In this document: one piece after another, positions 14,421 through 22,586 of the stretch
Layout of the letters: the number at the start of each line of letters is the position of its first letter
Position numbering within the stretch: position 1 is the stretch's first letter
Assembly: GCA_027033875.1 (NCBI GenBank)
Contig: JALVKK010000171.1
Span: 1-30,666, forward strand
Reading direction: 5' to 3'
DNA from: Flavobacteriales bacterium
GTDB lineage: Bacteria > Bacteroidota > Bacteroidia > Flavobacteriales > Flavobacteriaceae
DNA length: 30,666 nt
Position numbers and translations under genes: made by a program
The notes under the pieces: generated by a model
Databases searched by the model: none
What the model was told of the DNA's origin: nothing
Seen by the model: only the letters and a program-made list of their open reading frames with translations

Positions 14421-14774
14421 AATAAAAAATTTAATGGTTAATAAATAATTAAAATAGTGTCATATAAAGTATGTGATTATATGCTTGATACAACACTGAC
14501 GTGCATCGATTCAAACTTTCGATTGATTTGATAGTGCAAATGTATGACAGCCGGCAAATTTTATTCGGTTATTAAGCGTTTACTTACGAAAATAGTCGTT
14601 TGCAAACATTTGTATTTGGTTTTTGTATTGATATTCAACACATTATAACAGCCGAAGTAATTGTAAATAAATGATTGTTTTTGTTGGTGTATATTATACC
14701 CATATATTATAGGCAACGTTTCAACAAACTTTCAACTTAGGTTATTGAGCTTGCCGAAATATAACTTTTTACTT
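14421..14774. other. Intergenic region between ssb and gldA
   Basis: 354 AT-rich bases without a supported gene. On the minus strand the -7 element TACATTTG (14537-14544) probably drives ssb with a leader of about 115 bases. No strong hairpin was found after gldA, and no RNA gene was recognised. The remainder shows no clear structure. Confidence 0.55.
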
Positions 14775-15680
14775 TCAACTATCGTTGTGCGTTAATTCCT
14801 TAAACAACTGCTCCAGATTTTTATTTTTTTGACGCATTTGTAAGATTTTAATGCCTTGTTCTTGAGCAAAATCAAAAATAAGCGGTCGCATATCATCTTG
14901 AGTTTCAAACGCCAAACACCAGATATGCTCATAAATATTTTCGGCAGCTGATATATGCGGTAACCGGTCTAAAAATTCGCGCTCGATTCTGATATCAAAT
15001 TCCACTTCGATAATCTGCTGTTGTCCGGATTGCAATGTTTTTAAAGATTCATCAGCCATTATTTTACCTTTATCTATTATCAATACACGATCAGCCAAAT
15101 GTTCTACTTCTTGCATAATATGCGAAGATAAAATCAAGGTTTTGTCACGCCCCAAATTTTTGATCAATTGCCGGATATCTACCAATTGATTAGGGTCAAG
15201 TCCGGTAGTAGGCTCGTCTAATATCAAAATATCAGGATCGTGAATTAAAGCGGCAGCCAATCCGACGCGTTGTCGATAACCTTTGGAGAGCTGTCCTATT
15301 TTTTTATGGGCTTCCGGTGTCAATCCGGTGTCGGCAATCACTTGTGCAATCCGATTTTTGTCCGTTTGAAAAATCGAAGCGACAAAATCTAAATATTCAC
15401 GCACATACATATCCGTATATAACGGATTGTGTTCCGGTAAATATCCGATATGTTTTTTGATTTGTAACGGATTGTCAGATACATCTACTCCCACTACTTT
15501 AACCTCTCCGCTATCGGGTTTGATATAGCCCGTCATAATTTTCATCAAAGTGGATTTTCCGGCTCCGTTTGGACCTAGCAGTCCGACTATTTCTCCTTGA
15601 CCTATATGAAAAGAAACATTGTCTAAAACTTTTTGAGACCCGTAATATTTTTGAATGTTATGTAGTTCTATTCTATTCAT
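14775..15680 (-). CDS. gldA: ABC transporter ATPase, GldA-like gliding motility protein
   Basis: ATP-binding subunit of an ABC exporter; in Flavobacterium johnsoniae GldA works with GldF and GldG in gliding motility. All ABC motifs are present: Walker A GPNGAGKST (~35-43), Q-loop region near IGYLPEHNPLYTDMYVREYL, signature LSKGYRQRVG (~135), Walker B DILILDEPTTGLDPNQL, and the switch histidine in LSSHIMQEVEHLADRV. The phrases GYLPEHNPLY and KIGQLSKGYRQRVGLA are strongly GldA-like. The last ~90 residues form a C-terminal accessory domain. 301 aa. Its start overlaps the preceding small membrane protein by 8 bases, so they are co-transcribed. gldF and gldG are not in the window; a general ABC-2 exporter role remains possible. 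Confidence 0.85.
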   Translation of the reverse strand: MNRIELHNIQKYYGSQKVLDNVSFHIGQGEIVGLLGPNGAGKSTLMKIMTGYIKPDSGEVKVVGVDVSDNPLQIKKHIGYLPEHNPLYTDMYVREYLDFVASIFQTDKNRIAQVIADTGLTPEAHKKIGQLSKGYRQRVGLAAALIHDPDILILDEPTTGLDPNQLVDIRQLIKNLGRDKTLILSSHIMQEVEHLADRVLIIDKGKIMADESLKTLQSGQQQIIEVEFDIRIEREFLDRLPHISAAENIYEHIWCLAFETQDDMRPLIFDFAQEQGIKILQMRQKNKNLEQLFKELTHNDS

Positions 15681-15936
15681 TTTTTTTGTAAACTCTGTAA
15701 ATTAATCCGGCTATATATTGTGCCGATATAAAAGCAATGACATTGTATAAAACGGATATCCATGAAAAACCGATGTGAAAATGAAACTTGTTGTAAATGC
15801 GAAGTATAATGATAAAGGCCACTGGTATGTGAATGGCAAGCATCCAATCTCGTGATTTGAATTTGCTTTTGACACGCCAAAAACCAAATGGAAAGGCTAA
15901 TAAAAACACAATAACGGCAAAAGTTATGTTATTCAT
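15673..15936 (-). CDS. Small integral membrane protein upstream of gldA
   Basis: An 87-residue protein from ATG 15936 with about three hydrophobic helices: TFAVIVFLLAFPFGFW, MLAIHIPVAFIIIL and VLYNVIAFISAQYIAGLIY, separated by short basic loops (RVKSKFKSRD). No family recognised and no catalytic motif. The stop overlaps the gldA start by 8 bases, implying translational coupling and perhaps a related membrane role. An upstream in-frame ATG at 15963 is disfavoured because the likely promoter elements overlap it. Probably a real gene, judged by composition and the tight operon. Confidence 0.7.
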   Translation of the reverse strand: MNNITFAVIVFLLAFPFGFWRVKSKFKSRDWMLAIHIPVAFIIILRIYNKFHFHIGFSWISVLYNVIAFISAQYIAGLIYRVYKKNE

Positions 15937-15946
15937 AGAATAATTT

Positions 15947-15992
15947 TTGCAAATGTAAGTCAAATATAATAATTTTGAGAGAACAAAAACAA
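15947..15992. promoter_or_regulatory. Divergent overlapping promoters
   Basis: Plus strand: TTG (15947-15949), 20-base spacer, TAATTTTG (15970-15977), leading to the exonuclease ATG at 15998. Minus strand: TTG (15990-15992), 21-base spacer, TATATTTG (15961-15968), with a second TACATTTG at 15950-15957, leading to the small membrane protein. The two elements overlap, so the two transcripts may compete. Confidence 0.6.
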
Positions 15993-15997
15993 TTCTG

Positions 15998-16717
15998 ATG
16001 TTAAATCAAGCCCGATTATCACAATTTTTATTTCTTGACATTGAAACCGTCCCCGAAATTTACCGGTTTGATGATTTGGATAACCCGAAAAAAAGATTAT
16101 TTGAAAAAAAAGTACGATACCGGCTTAATGACGATTCAACAGTTGAAGAATTGTACGAACAAGCGAGTATTTGGGCGGAGTTTGGTAAAATTATTGTGAT
16201 TTCCGCCGGCTTTTTTGTCAAAGATAACGGAAGCGAATTTCGCCTCAAATCTTTTGCTTCTGATAATGAGGTGCAACTTTTAAAAGATTTTGCAGACCTA
16301 CTCAATAGCAAATATTTTCAACGTAATGATTTAAAACTCTGCGCCCATAACGGCAAAGAATTTGATTTTCCGTATATCGCCCGCCGAATGATCATCAATC
16401 AAATTCCGCTACCAAAACAATTAGCGGTTTACGGCAAAAAACCTTGGGAAACGCTTTTTTGCGATACTATGGAATTGTGGCGTTTTGGCGATTATAAACA
16501 CTATACGTCTTTGGAATTATTGACTCATATACTTCACATTCCTTCACCGAAACAAGACATCGAAGGAAAAGATGTCGCCAAAGTTTATTACGAAGAAAAA
16601 AATTTGGAACGCATCAGATCTTATTGTGAAAACGATGTAATAGCTATCGCTCAGATTATGCTACGCTATATGAATAAAGACCTGATGAACGATGAACAAA
16701 TCATCAGAGTTGATTGA
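15998..16717 (+). CDS. Predicted 3'-5' exonuclease of the PolB-like DEDDy type
   Basis: Probable nucleic-acid 3'-5' exonuclease resembling the proofreading domain of family B DNA polymerases but standing alone. DEDD motifs are visible: LFLDIETVPE (Exo I, ~11-20), LCAHNGKEFDFPYIARRM (Exo II region, ~112-129) and RIRSYCENDVIAIAQIMLRYM (Exo III, with Asp of ENDV). Tyrosine at the usual DEDDy position is suggested by RSYCENDV. 239 aa, no polymerase domain, typical of the family annotated as 'predicted PolB-like 3'-5' exonuclease'. A HIT protein follows after 56 bases under its own promoter. The substrate in the cell is unknown. Confidence 0.85.
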   Translation: MLNQARLSQFLFLDIETVPEIYRFDDLDNPKKRLFEKKVRYRLNDDSTVEELYEQASIWAEFGKIIVISAGFFVKDNGSEFRLKSFASDNEVQLLKDFADLLNSKYFQRNDLKLCAHNGKEFDFPYIARRMIINQIPLPKQLAVYGKKPWETLFCDTMELWRFGDYKHYTSLELLTHILHIPSPKQDIEGKDVAKVYYEEKNLERIRSYCENDVIAIAQIMLRYMNKDLMNDEQIIRVD

Positions 16718-16740
16718 TAATAGATAATAGATATTATCAA

Positions 16741-16756
16741 TAAATTTGTAAATTTG
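16741..16756 (+). promoter_or_regulatory. Two adjacent -7 elements upstream of the HIT gene
   Basis: TAAATTTG occurs twice back to back (16741-16748 and 16749-16756), 18 bases before the ATG at 16774. The second is best placed for a short leader. Confidence 0.55.
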
Positions 16757-16773
16757 TCCAAAACAAAAGTCTT

Positions 16774-17181
16774 ATGAGTTCTATATTTACTAAAATTATC
16801 AATCGTGAAATACCGGCTTATATAGTAGCCGAAGATGATAAACATATAGCTTTTTTTGATATTTTTCCCAATGCCAAAGGGCATACTTTGGTGGTGCCTA
16901 AGCAGGAAATTGACCAAATTTTTGAGATGTCCGAACAGGCTTATCTTGATTTGATGCAATTTGCCCGCAAAGTAGCCAAAGCACAAGAGCAAGTTTTTAC
17001 AGGTGCCAAACGCATAGGTATGGCGGTAGTCGGATTGGAAGTGCCACACGTTCACGTACATCTGATTCCGCTCAATAATATGAGTGATATGAACTTTGGT
17101 AAAAAAGTAGAAATAAACGAAACTGAATTTAAAGATTTACAAAAACGTATGAGGGAAGTTTTTGAACAATTATATCTTTAA
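16774..17181 (+). CDS. HIT family (histidine triad) nucleotide-binding hydrolase
   Basis: Hydrolyses nucleoside phosphoramidates or related nucleotide conjugates (Hint-like). It begins SSIFTKIINREIPAYIVAEDD, followed by FFDIFPNAKGHTLVVPK, and near residue 90 carries the histidine triad VPHVHVHLIPL, whose central His forms the covalent nucleotide intermediate. 135 aa, the usual length. Its last bases overlap by 4 with the convergent zinc-ribbon gene, so there is no room for a terminator between them. The physiological substrate is unknown. Confidence 0.93.
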   Translation: MSSIFTKIINREIPAYIVAEDDKHIAFFDIFPNAKGHTLVVPKQEIDQIFEMSEQAYLDLMQFARKVAKAQEQVFTGAKRIGMAVVGLEVPHVHVHLIPLNNMSDMNFGKKVEINETEFKDLQKRMREVFEQLYL

Positions 17182-17531
17182 GATTCCGAACGTTTGACCA
17201 GCATATAAAAATCATTACCAATATCCAAGTAGCCTTGGTTATAAACAAAATAATAGACTTTTTGTTTTTTGGTGGTATAGATACTTGTAAAAAGATTAAA
17301 ATCAAAGCCGGCAGCTATCAATTTTGATTTATGCACATTGGTTTTGTCTTCCGGATTTAATTCGTTGAGTATGCGCCAATTTTTTTTTAAGCGGTTATTG
17401 GTTGTTCGAATAAGGTTACTTACAGCTTTGTTTTTGCGGTTGTTGTACGCATTGCGACAGTAATCCGAACAAAATTTTTTATCTGACCGGCCTAAAATAG
17501 GAGCACCGCATTCCAAGCATTTTTTTTCCAC
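17178..17531 (-). CDS. Small zinc-ribbon protein of unknown function
   Basis: A 117-residue protein whose first ~30 residues carry four cysteines in two pairs, CLECGAPILGRSDKKFCSDYC, the pattern of a treble-clef or zinc-ribbon metal site. A basic helix follows (RNAYNNRKNKAVSNLI), then ~60 residues with KKNWRILNELNP and QKVYYFVYNQGYL. Similar small proteins of unknown role occur in Bacteroidota. Likely binds zinc and perhaps nucleic acid, but that is inference. It overlaps the convergent HIT gene by 4 bases. A minus-strand -7 element TATATTTG (17560-17567) lies 29 bases before its ATG. Confidence 0.75.
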   Translation of the reverse strand: MEKKCLECGAPILGRSDKKFCSDYCRNAYNNRKNKAVSNLIRTTNNRLKKNWRILNELNPEDKTNVHKSKLIAAGFDFNLFTSIYTTKKQKVYYFVYNQGYLDIGNDFYMLVKRSES

Positions 17532-17803
17532 AATAATAATTTATAATAGGTCTGACAGTCAAATATACAATTTTTTGATGATATGGTTGTTTGGTTAATC
17601 GGTTATTTGAGGAATTGAGGAAATGAAATTGTTGAATTATTTATTATGCAAAAGAAAATTGTATCGTAACCGGTATTAGTAATATCTATTATTTTCAATC
17701 AAAATTGAATTTGAGGTCATCAAATACAGGTGGTCCGAACCTGAATTTCGGATGTCCTGATAAAGCATAAGATTTATCAAAAAAAAATAAAATTTATCAA
17801 CAT
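17532..17803. other. Intergenic region between the zinc-ribbon gene and rpiB
   Basis: 272 AT-rich bases. It contains the promoter of the zinc-ribbon gene and one copy of the dispersed repeat TTGAGGAATTGAGGA (17607-17621). No gene, RNA or clear rpiB terminator was seen. Confidence 0.6.
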
Positions 17804-18235
17804 TTACTTGACCGGTATTTTTTTGACTCTACGTTGGTGTCTGCCGCCTTCAAATTCGGTATTCAGAAAAGTTTGTACATATTCCAAAGCTTGATATTGT
17901 GAGATAAACCGTGCAGGCAAACTTAAAATATTAGCGTTATTATGTTGACGCGCGAGTTCAACTAATTCTTTGTTCCAGCATAAAGCGGCACGTACACCTT
18001 GATGTTTGTTAGCGGTAATGGCGGCGCCGTTACCGCTACCGCAGAGAATGATACCCAAATCCACTTCATTATTTTCAACGGCATTGGCAACAGGGTGAAT
18101 GTGATCAGGATAGTCAACGCTATCATTTGTGTCGGTTCCGAAGTTTAGGATTTGATGTCCTAAGTTTTCTAAAAGTTTAATAATGGCAAATTTGTAAGTT
18201 GTTCCGGCGTGGTCGTTTCCAATAGCTATTTTCAT
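17804..18235 (-). CDS. rpiB: Ribose-5-phosphate isomerase B
   Basis: Interconverts ribose 5-phosphate and ribulose 5-phosphate in the pentose phosphate pathway. From ATG 18235 it has 143 residues: MKIAIGNDHAGTTYKF, SVDYPDHIHPVANAV, the active-site loop LGIILCGSGNGAAITANK, then ARQHNNANILSLPARFIS. The catalytic Cys in LCGSGNG and the phosphate-binding His/Arg are all present. A start three codons upstream (MFFMK) is possible but the family begins at MKIA. rpe, the partner enzyme acting on ribulose 5-phosphate, lies at 28424 in a separate transcript. The C-terminal FEGGRHQRRVKKI is also typical. Confidence 0.94.
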   Translation of the reverse strand: MKIAIGNDHAGTTYKFAIIKLLENLGHQILNFGTDTNDSVDYPDHIHPVANAVENNEVDLGIILCGSGNGAAITANKHQGVRAALCWNKELVELARQHNNANILSLPARFISQYQALEYVQTFLNTEFEGGRHQRRVKKIPVK

Positions 18236-18321
18236 AAAAAACATATTATTATTGCGATGGTACGGTTTTCAAAAAAAGAAAAAAAATATCCCCTTCAAAC
18301 CGTATATTATTGTAAGTAAAA

Positions 18322-20154
18322 TTACATTATCAAACGGACACCACCGAGTTCTTCCAAACGGTAAGGGAATTTTTCGTCCGGCGAGCCTATAAACATAAAA
18401 TTAATGGGAATATGCCATTTTTCAGATAATTCTTTGATGAGTCCCGGTCCGAAATTTCCTTCAACCGGTACAAATTCTATATCAATTTCCGGATATTCTT
18501 CATCTAAAATATTGATATTTCTAACCAATTCTTCCGAAGGTTTTTCGCCCGGAGACAAAACTTTTACGATTTTAACTCTTTTTGTATGTTCGTTATCGCG
18601 GATATACAACATGGCTTTGTTCATATTGGCAATACTTTTACCTTTGGTAAAAAATACAAATTCCTGACTGTTAATATCTTCAATCAATTTGTCGATACCT
18701 TTGTGCAGGCGCAAGAAAAACTTACGAATGGGTTCAAAAATGTATTGCACAATGTTGAGCAATAATTTAAGTAACATGGTGCGGTTAAGCATAATCATTA
18801 CAAATATCAAAACAGGGATAAAATACATCGTAAATATTAACCAGTTTGCCGGATCGTCCGGATTTTCAGGTTCCATAACCAAATTGCCCAACAAGGCAAT
18901 GAGTACGGCGGAAAAAGCAACAAGAATACCGAACCAAGGCGCTTTCTCGGGTCGAGGCAAATGTTTTCTTTTGACCTTTAAAAGCACATTACCGACAACA
19001 AACAGGAGCATAACCGATAAAAATGAAATGGTGTAAACGCCTGCCAAAGTAGTAACTTTTCCTTTGGTTATAATCAAAACCGAAATGCTGAGTAAAAAGA
19101 AAAATATGATAATTCGATATGATGCGTTTTTTTTATTTTTCTTTAAGAAAAAATTAGGCATAATACGGTCCAAAGTTAAACGCTCCAACAAACCGGTTAC
19201 TCCGATATAACTGGTCAAAACGGCACCGGATAAAACCAAAAAAGCATCAATTGATATAAATAAAGCCAACCAATTTCCGGCAGAATTTTCACCTAATTGT
19301 ATCAGTAAAGTATTTTCGTTAACATCTCCTATTGATAAAGCTGCAAGTGCCAAAAACGCCATTAACGGATTCAAAATACTCACGACTACCCACATATTTC
19401 GCAGCGTTTTTGGAAAAACTCCGGGTTTCTGTTCTTCGACAAAATTTGCCGAACTCTCAAAACCTGAAATTCCCAACATGGAAGCCGCAAACCCGAAGAA
19501 AATGGCTTTGACGATACTCCCGTGTTTAACCGGTTGGTGCCAGTTTTCAACAAATACATCAAAACCGTGTTGCAAAATATAAATAATTAATGAAAGGATT
19601 AAAGCTGTCATCACAGTCAAATGAAAAAGAAAAATAGCGATAGCTACTTTTGAGGATTCTTTAATACCCATGATGGCCAAACCGGCAAATATTCCTAACA
19701 ACCCGATGGTTGCCAAAATAATGATCTTGTTACTATCAACACCTATGACATGAAATAAATAATGAATGGCTTCATTGGCAGAAATAACAGCTGTTGCCAT
19801 ATATGACAACAAGGTCAAAGTTGCTGCAATAGATGACATTCGTTTGCTGGTAGTATTTAACAAAGCGTTGTAAGCACCTCCGTTGAGTGGTAAGGCACCG
19901 ACGACTTCGCCATAAATTTTTCTAAAAAAGTATAATACCAAAGCTACAATTAACAATGTAACCCAAGCATATTGACCGGCAAAAGCAATAGCTAAAGCCG
20001 ATACATACAAAACCGAAGAGCTGATGTCGTTACCACTAATTGCCGTAGCGGCTAATTCGCCTAATTTTACATGTTTTTTCAGTTCCGTCCGGTTGTTATG
20101 AATTTGCACGTCGTTATTGGTTTGAATTTTGGAAGGTGTATTATCTGTACTCAT
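18322..20154 (-). CDS. APC-superfamily amino acid permease with C-terminal cytoplasmic domain
   Basis: Inner-membrane transporter. After a hydrophilic N-terminus (MSTDNTPSKIQTNN, HVKLGELAATAISGNDISSS) about 12 hydrophobic helices follow, with APC-type motifs such as LPLNGGAYNALLNTTSKR and GFAASMLGISGFESSANFVEEQ, the usual substrate-binding helices 3 and 6. The last ~110 residues form a soluble domain (FFTKGKSIANMNKAMLYIRD, EIDIEFVPVEGNFGPG) resembling the universal-stress-like tails of some APC carriers. From ATG 20154 it is 610 aa. A longer frame begins at 20256, but its first 34 residues (including SHNFSYIGFFYYF) do not resemble a permease N-terminus. The substrate is not known; amino acids are the family rule. 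Confidence 0.85.
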   Translation of the reverse strand: MSTDNTPSKIQTNNDVQIHNNRTELKKHVKLGELAATAISGNDISSSVLYVSALAIAFAGQYAWVTLLIVALVLYFFRKIYGEVVGALPLNGGAYNALLNTTSKRMSSIAATLTLLSYMATAVISANEAIHYLFHVIGVDSNKIIILATIGLLGIFAGLAIMGIKESSKVAIAIFLFHLTVMTALILSLIIYILQHGFDVFVENWHQPVKHGSIVKAIFFGFAASMLGISGFESSANFVEEQKPGVFPKTLRNMWVVVSILNPLMAFLALAALSIGDVNENTLLIQLGENSAGNWLALFISIDAFLVLSGAVLTSYIGVTGLLERLTLDRIMPNFFLKKNKKNASYRIIIFFFLLSISVLIITKGKVTTLAGVYTISFLSVMLLFVVGNVLLKVKRKHLPRPEKAPWFGILVAFSAVLIALLGNLVMEPENPDDPANWLIFTMYFIPVLIFVMIMLNRTMLLKLLLNIVQYIFEPIRKFFLRLHKGIDKLIEDINSQEFVFFTKGKSIANMNKAMLYIRDNEHTKRVKIVKVLSPGEKPSEELVRNINILDEEYPEIDIEFVPVEGNFGPGLIKELSEKWHIPINFMFIGSPDEKFPYRLEELGGVRLIM

Positions 20155-20542
20155 AAATGATTGATTTGTACCGCGAAAATAATAAAAAAAGCCTATATAT
20201 GAAAAATTGTGTGAAGTAAGTATAATTTGTTCGATGTCGGCTTGTTTGATGTCCAATGTTATTTTGAGGAAATAAATGAAGAAAAAATTCTTTGAATTTC
20301 GAAGAGTTGGAACGTTAATTTTTTTGTGGTATTAAGGTATTAAATAGATATTTCCTATTTTCTTTACTTATATTTTTTCTAAAAATACTGCTGATAATTG
20401 TCAGGCGCTATGTTGATATATTAGCATTTCTCGTACTTTGTCTAACTTAGTTTTTTATTTCTCTGACCACATTATGATGTATAGTACTTATACTTCAAAA
20501 TAAATAACTTATCTTTGCCATTTATTGAACATCATCAAACAA
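20155..20542. other. Intergenic region between the permease and the 598-aa gene
   Basis: 388 bases, divergent. The right end holds the promoter of the 598-aa gene (20492-20517). The rest is AT-rich; no gene, RNA or clear permease promoter is evident. Confidence 0.6.
20492..20517 (+). promoter_or_regulatory. Promoter of the intact copy C
   Basis: -7 element TATCTTTG (20510-20517), preceded by ACTTCAAAATAAATAAC, nearly the same as upstream of copy B. The ATG at 20543 follows 25 bases later, which excludes the in-frame TTG at 20525 as start. Confidence 0.7.
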
Positions 20543-22339
20543 ATGAACGCATTACACAATTTTCATATTCCGGTTATGGGCGTAGCCTATACCATTGAAA
20601 GCCCGCTTAAAGTAGCTCCTTTCGGTATTGATTCGGTAATTTCGTTGGTCGATAATGTCTTATTGGAAAAATTGAGAGAAAAATACAGTGAAAAATTTGG
20701 CTTGCCCTATAAAGAAATCTCCCGTAAAGCCGAAGATTATATGGCAAAACGCATAACGGCTTACCTCGATATGATCAATCGCCTAACCACCGAAAAATTT
20801 GAAAGTTTAAAAAATAATTATGAAGATAAAAAAACGGAAATATTTGATTATTTTGAATTATTGCCGGACTCTTCCTCTTTAAAACAAAGTTTTAAAAAAG
20901 TTGTCAATAAAAATGTTGAGGACATTAAACAATGGTTAGAGCAAAATTTGGTTATGGGAAGTATTGATGTGAATATCATGACCAAAGTAGATAAAACCAA
21001 TTACAAAAAAAACGGAGAAGCTTTGCCGCAAGAATTTAACGATGCTCACGCAGCTTTGCGGGGCTATGCCAACAGTAAATTAGAATCATCATTAGTATTA
21101 TCAGCCGGTATGAGTCCGCGTTTGTATAGCTATATAGAAAATTTTGATGATTTCTATCCGGACAACGATGGATATATTAAGAAAAAAATAGTTTTGAAAG
21201 TCAGTGATTACCGTTCGGCTATCATACAAGGCAAATTTTTGGCCAAAAAAGGACTTTGGGTTAGTGAATATCGGATAGAATCAGGATTAAATTGCGGTGG
21301 ACATGCTTTTGCAACCGAGGGTTTCTTGATGGGACCGATATTGGAAGAATTTAAAAATAATAGAGAACAATTAATTGAAGAAGTGCACAATATTCTAATC
21401 AAAGGATTGCAACAAAAAAACAGACCCATACCTGAACAACCATTACCTATGCGTATAACGGCACAAGGCGGTGTCGGCACCCATGACGAACATCAATTTT
21501 TATTAGATTATTACCAAGTTGATAGTGTCGGTTGGGGAAGTCCGTTTCTACTGGTACCGGAAGCTACAACCGTTGATGAGGAAACCAGAGAAAAATTGGC
21601 TGTTGCCGAAGAAAAAGATTTGTATTTGAGTAATATCTCACCGCTAGGTGTCCCTTTTAACAGCTTACGCACCGCATCGGCAACTATAAAAAAAATAGAA
21701 AAAGCCCGCATAGGCAGAGCCGGTAGCAGTTGCCCCAAAGAATATCTGGTATCCAATACGGAATATACCGAGAAACCTATATGCACGGCATCCAGACAAT
21801 ACCAATACCTGAAACTTAAAGAATTGGATGAAAAAAAATTACCTAAAACGGAACATGAAAAAGAATTTAACCGTATAACTGCGCCTGAATGTCTATGTGT
21901 AGGCTTATCCGAACCGGCAATTATCACACACCAAATTGATTATAAGATTAAAGACAACGGCGTAACGGTTTGCCCCGGCCCCAATATGGCTTATTTTGAT
22001 AAAATTGTTTCGCTTAAAGATATGGTCGGACATATTTACGGAAAAGTCAATTTGCTGCGCAATGCCTATCGTCCGCATATGTTTATCAAAGAACTGAATC
22101 TTTATATTGATTTTCTGAAAAACGATATTAAAAAACGAAAAAGTCCTCTAGACAAAAAAACTGAAAAATATTTAAAAAAATTCTCCAGTAACTTAAACGA
22201 AGGAATCCAATATTATCAAAAACTTTTTACGAACAAAAAAAACAGTTTTAGTCAAAATAAAAATTCTGTTTTGAAAGATTTGAAAAAAGCCAAGCAAAGC
22301 CTGAATATTTTATTGGGAACCATTCAAAATTTGACATAG
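20543..22339 (+). CDS. Copy C: intact 598-aa conserved protein of unknown function (HNFHIPVMG family)
   Basis: Not assigned to a known enzyme. It begins MNALHNFHIPVMGVAY and contains several strongly conserved-looking, glycine- and cysteine-rich blocks: ESGLNCGGHAFATEG (Cys251), MRITAQGGVGTHDEHQFLL (~304-320), VGWGSPFLLVPEATTVD, ISPLGVPFNSLR, GSSCPKEYL (Cys397), ICTASRQYQYLK (Cys414), PECLCVGLSEP (Cys450, Cys452) and VCPGPNMAYF (Cys477). The glycine loops and overall size recall FMN-binding TIM-barrel proteins such as the glutamate synthase or nitronate monooxygenase type, and the cysteines suggest a metal or Fe-S site; both are inferences. The last ~100 residues are lysine-rich and helical. 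No signal peptide. Transcribed alone; two truncated paralogues lie at 4983 and 5785. Confidence 0.85.
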   Translation: MNALHNFHIPVMGVAYTIESPLKVAPFGIDSVISLVDNVLLEKLREKYSEKFGLPYKEISRKAEDYMAKRITAYLDMINRLTTEKFESLKNNYEDKKTEIFDYFELLPDSSSLKQSFKKVVNKNVEDIKQWLEQNLVMGSIDVNIMTKVDKTNYKKNGEALPQEFNDAHAALRGYANSKLESSLVLSAGMSPRLYSYIENFDDFYPDNDGYIKKKIVLKVSDYRSAIIQGKFLAKKGLWVSEYRIESGLNCGGHAFATEGFLMGPILEEFKNNREQLIEEVHNILIKGLQQKNRPIPEQPLPMRITAQGGVGTHDEHQFLLDYYQVDSVGWGSPFLLVPEATTVDEETREKLAVAEEKDLYLSNISPLGVPFNSLRTASATIKKIEKARIGRAGSSCPKEYLVSNTEYTEKPICTASRQYQYLKLKELDEKKLPKTEHEKEFNRITAPECLCVGLSEPAIITHQIDYKIKDNGVTVCPGPNMAYFDKIVSLKDMVGHIYGKVNLLRNAYRPHMFIKELNLYIDFLKNDIKKRKSPLDKKTEKYLKKFSSNLNEGIQYYQKLFTNKKNSFSQNKNSVLKDLKKAKQSLNILLGTIQNLT

Positions 22340-22586
22340 ATACAGATTGATCACATACCGGACGTCAAACACTCAATACCGACAATAATCACGATTACAT
22401 AACATAATGTAACATGAATATTATTGAAAAATCTCAGAATTTACAAAGGTATATTTAAGATTATTATTGAAAAATATAAAATCTGTTAACATAATATTAA
22501 ATAATAATTTTTCTTTTTAATTTAATTGTTACGATTGGTGATATTTATTTACTTTTTATTACCTTTGCGTAACAAAACAACACAAA
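22340..22586 (+). other. Intergenic region with promoter of the KdsC-like gene
   Basis: 247 AT-rich bases. The right end has the -7 element TACCTTTG (22560-22567) with TTG at 22535-22537 (22-base spacer), 19 bases before the next ATG. No strong terminator follows the 598-aa gene. Confidence 0.55.

Noticed and set aside
14421..14774. Possible small RNA or tRNA in the ssb-gldA spacer
   Set aside because: No tRNA arms, T-loop motif or terminator-like hairpin was found.
18258..18308. Inverted repeat TACGGTTT/AAACCGTA after the permease as a terminator
   Set aside because: The 8-bp arms are separated by almost 30 bases and no T-run follows in the right place; too weak to call.
20155..20256. Longer N-terminus for the APC permease
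   Set aside because: The extra 34 residues are unlike permease N-termini; ATG 20154 gives the usual short hydrophilic start. The SHNF in the extension is not the HNFHIPVMG motif.
21511..21927. 138-codon antisense frame within the 598-aa gene
   Set aside because: No family resemblance and wholly covered by conserved coding sequence on the plus strand.
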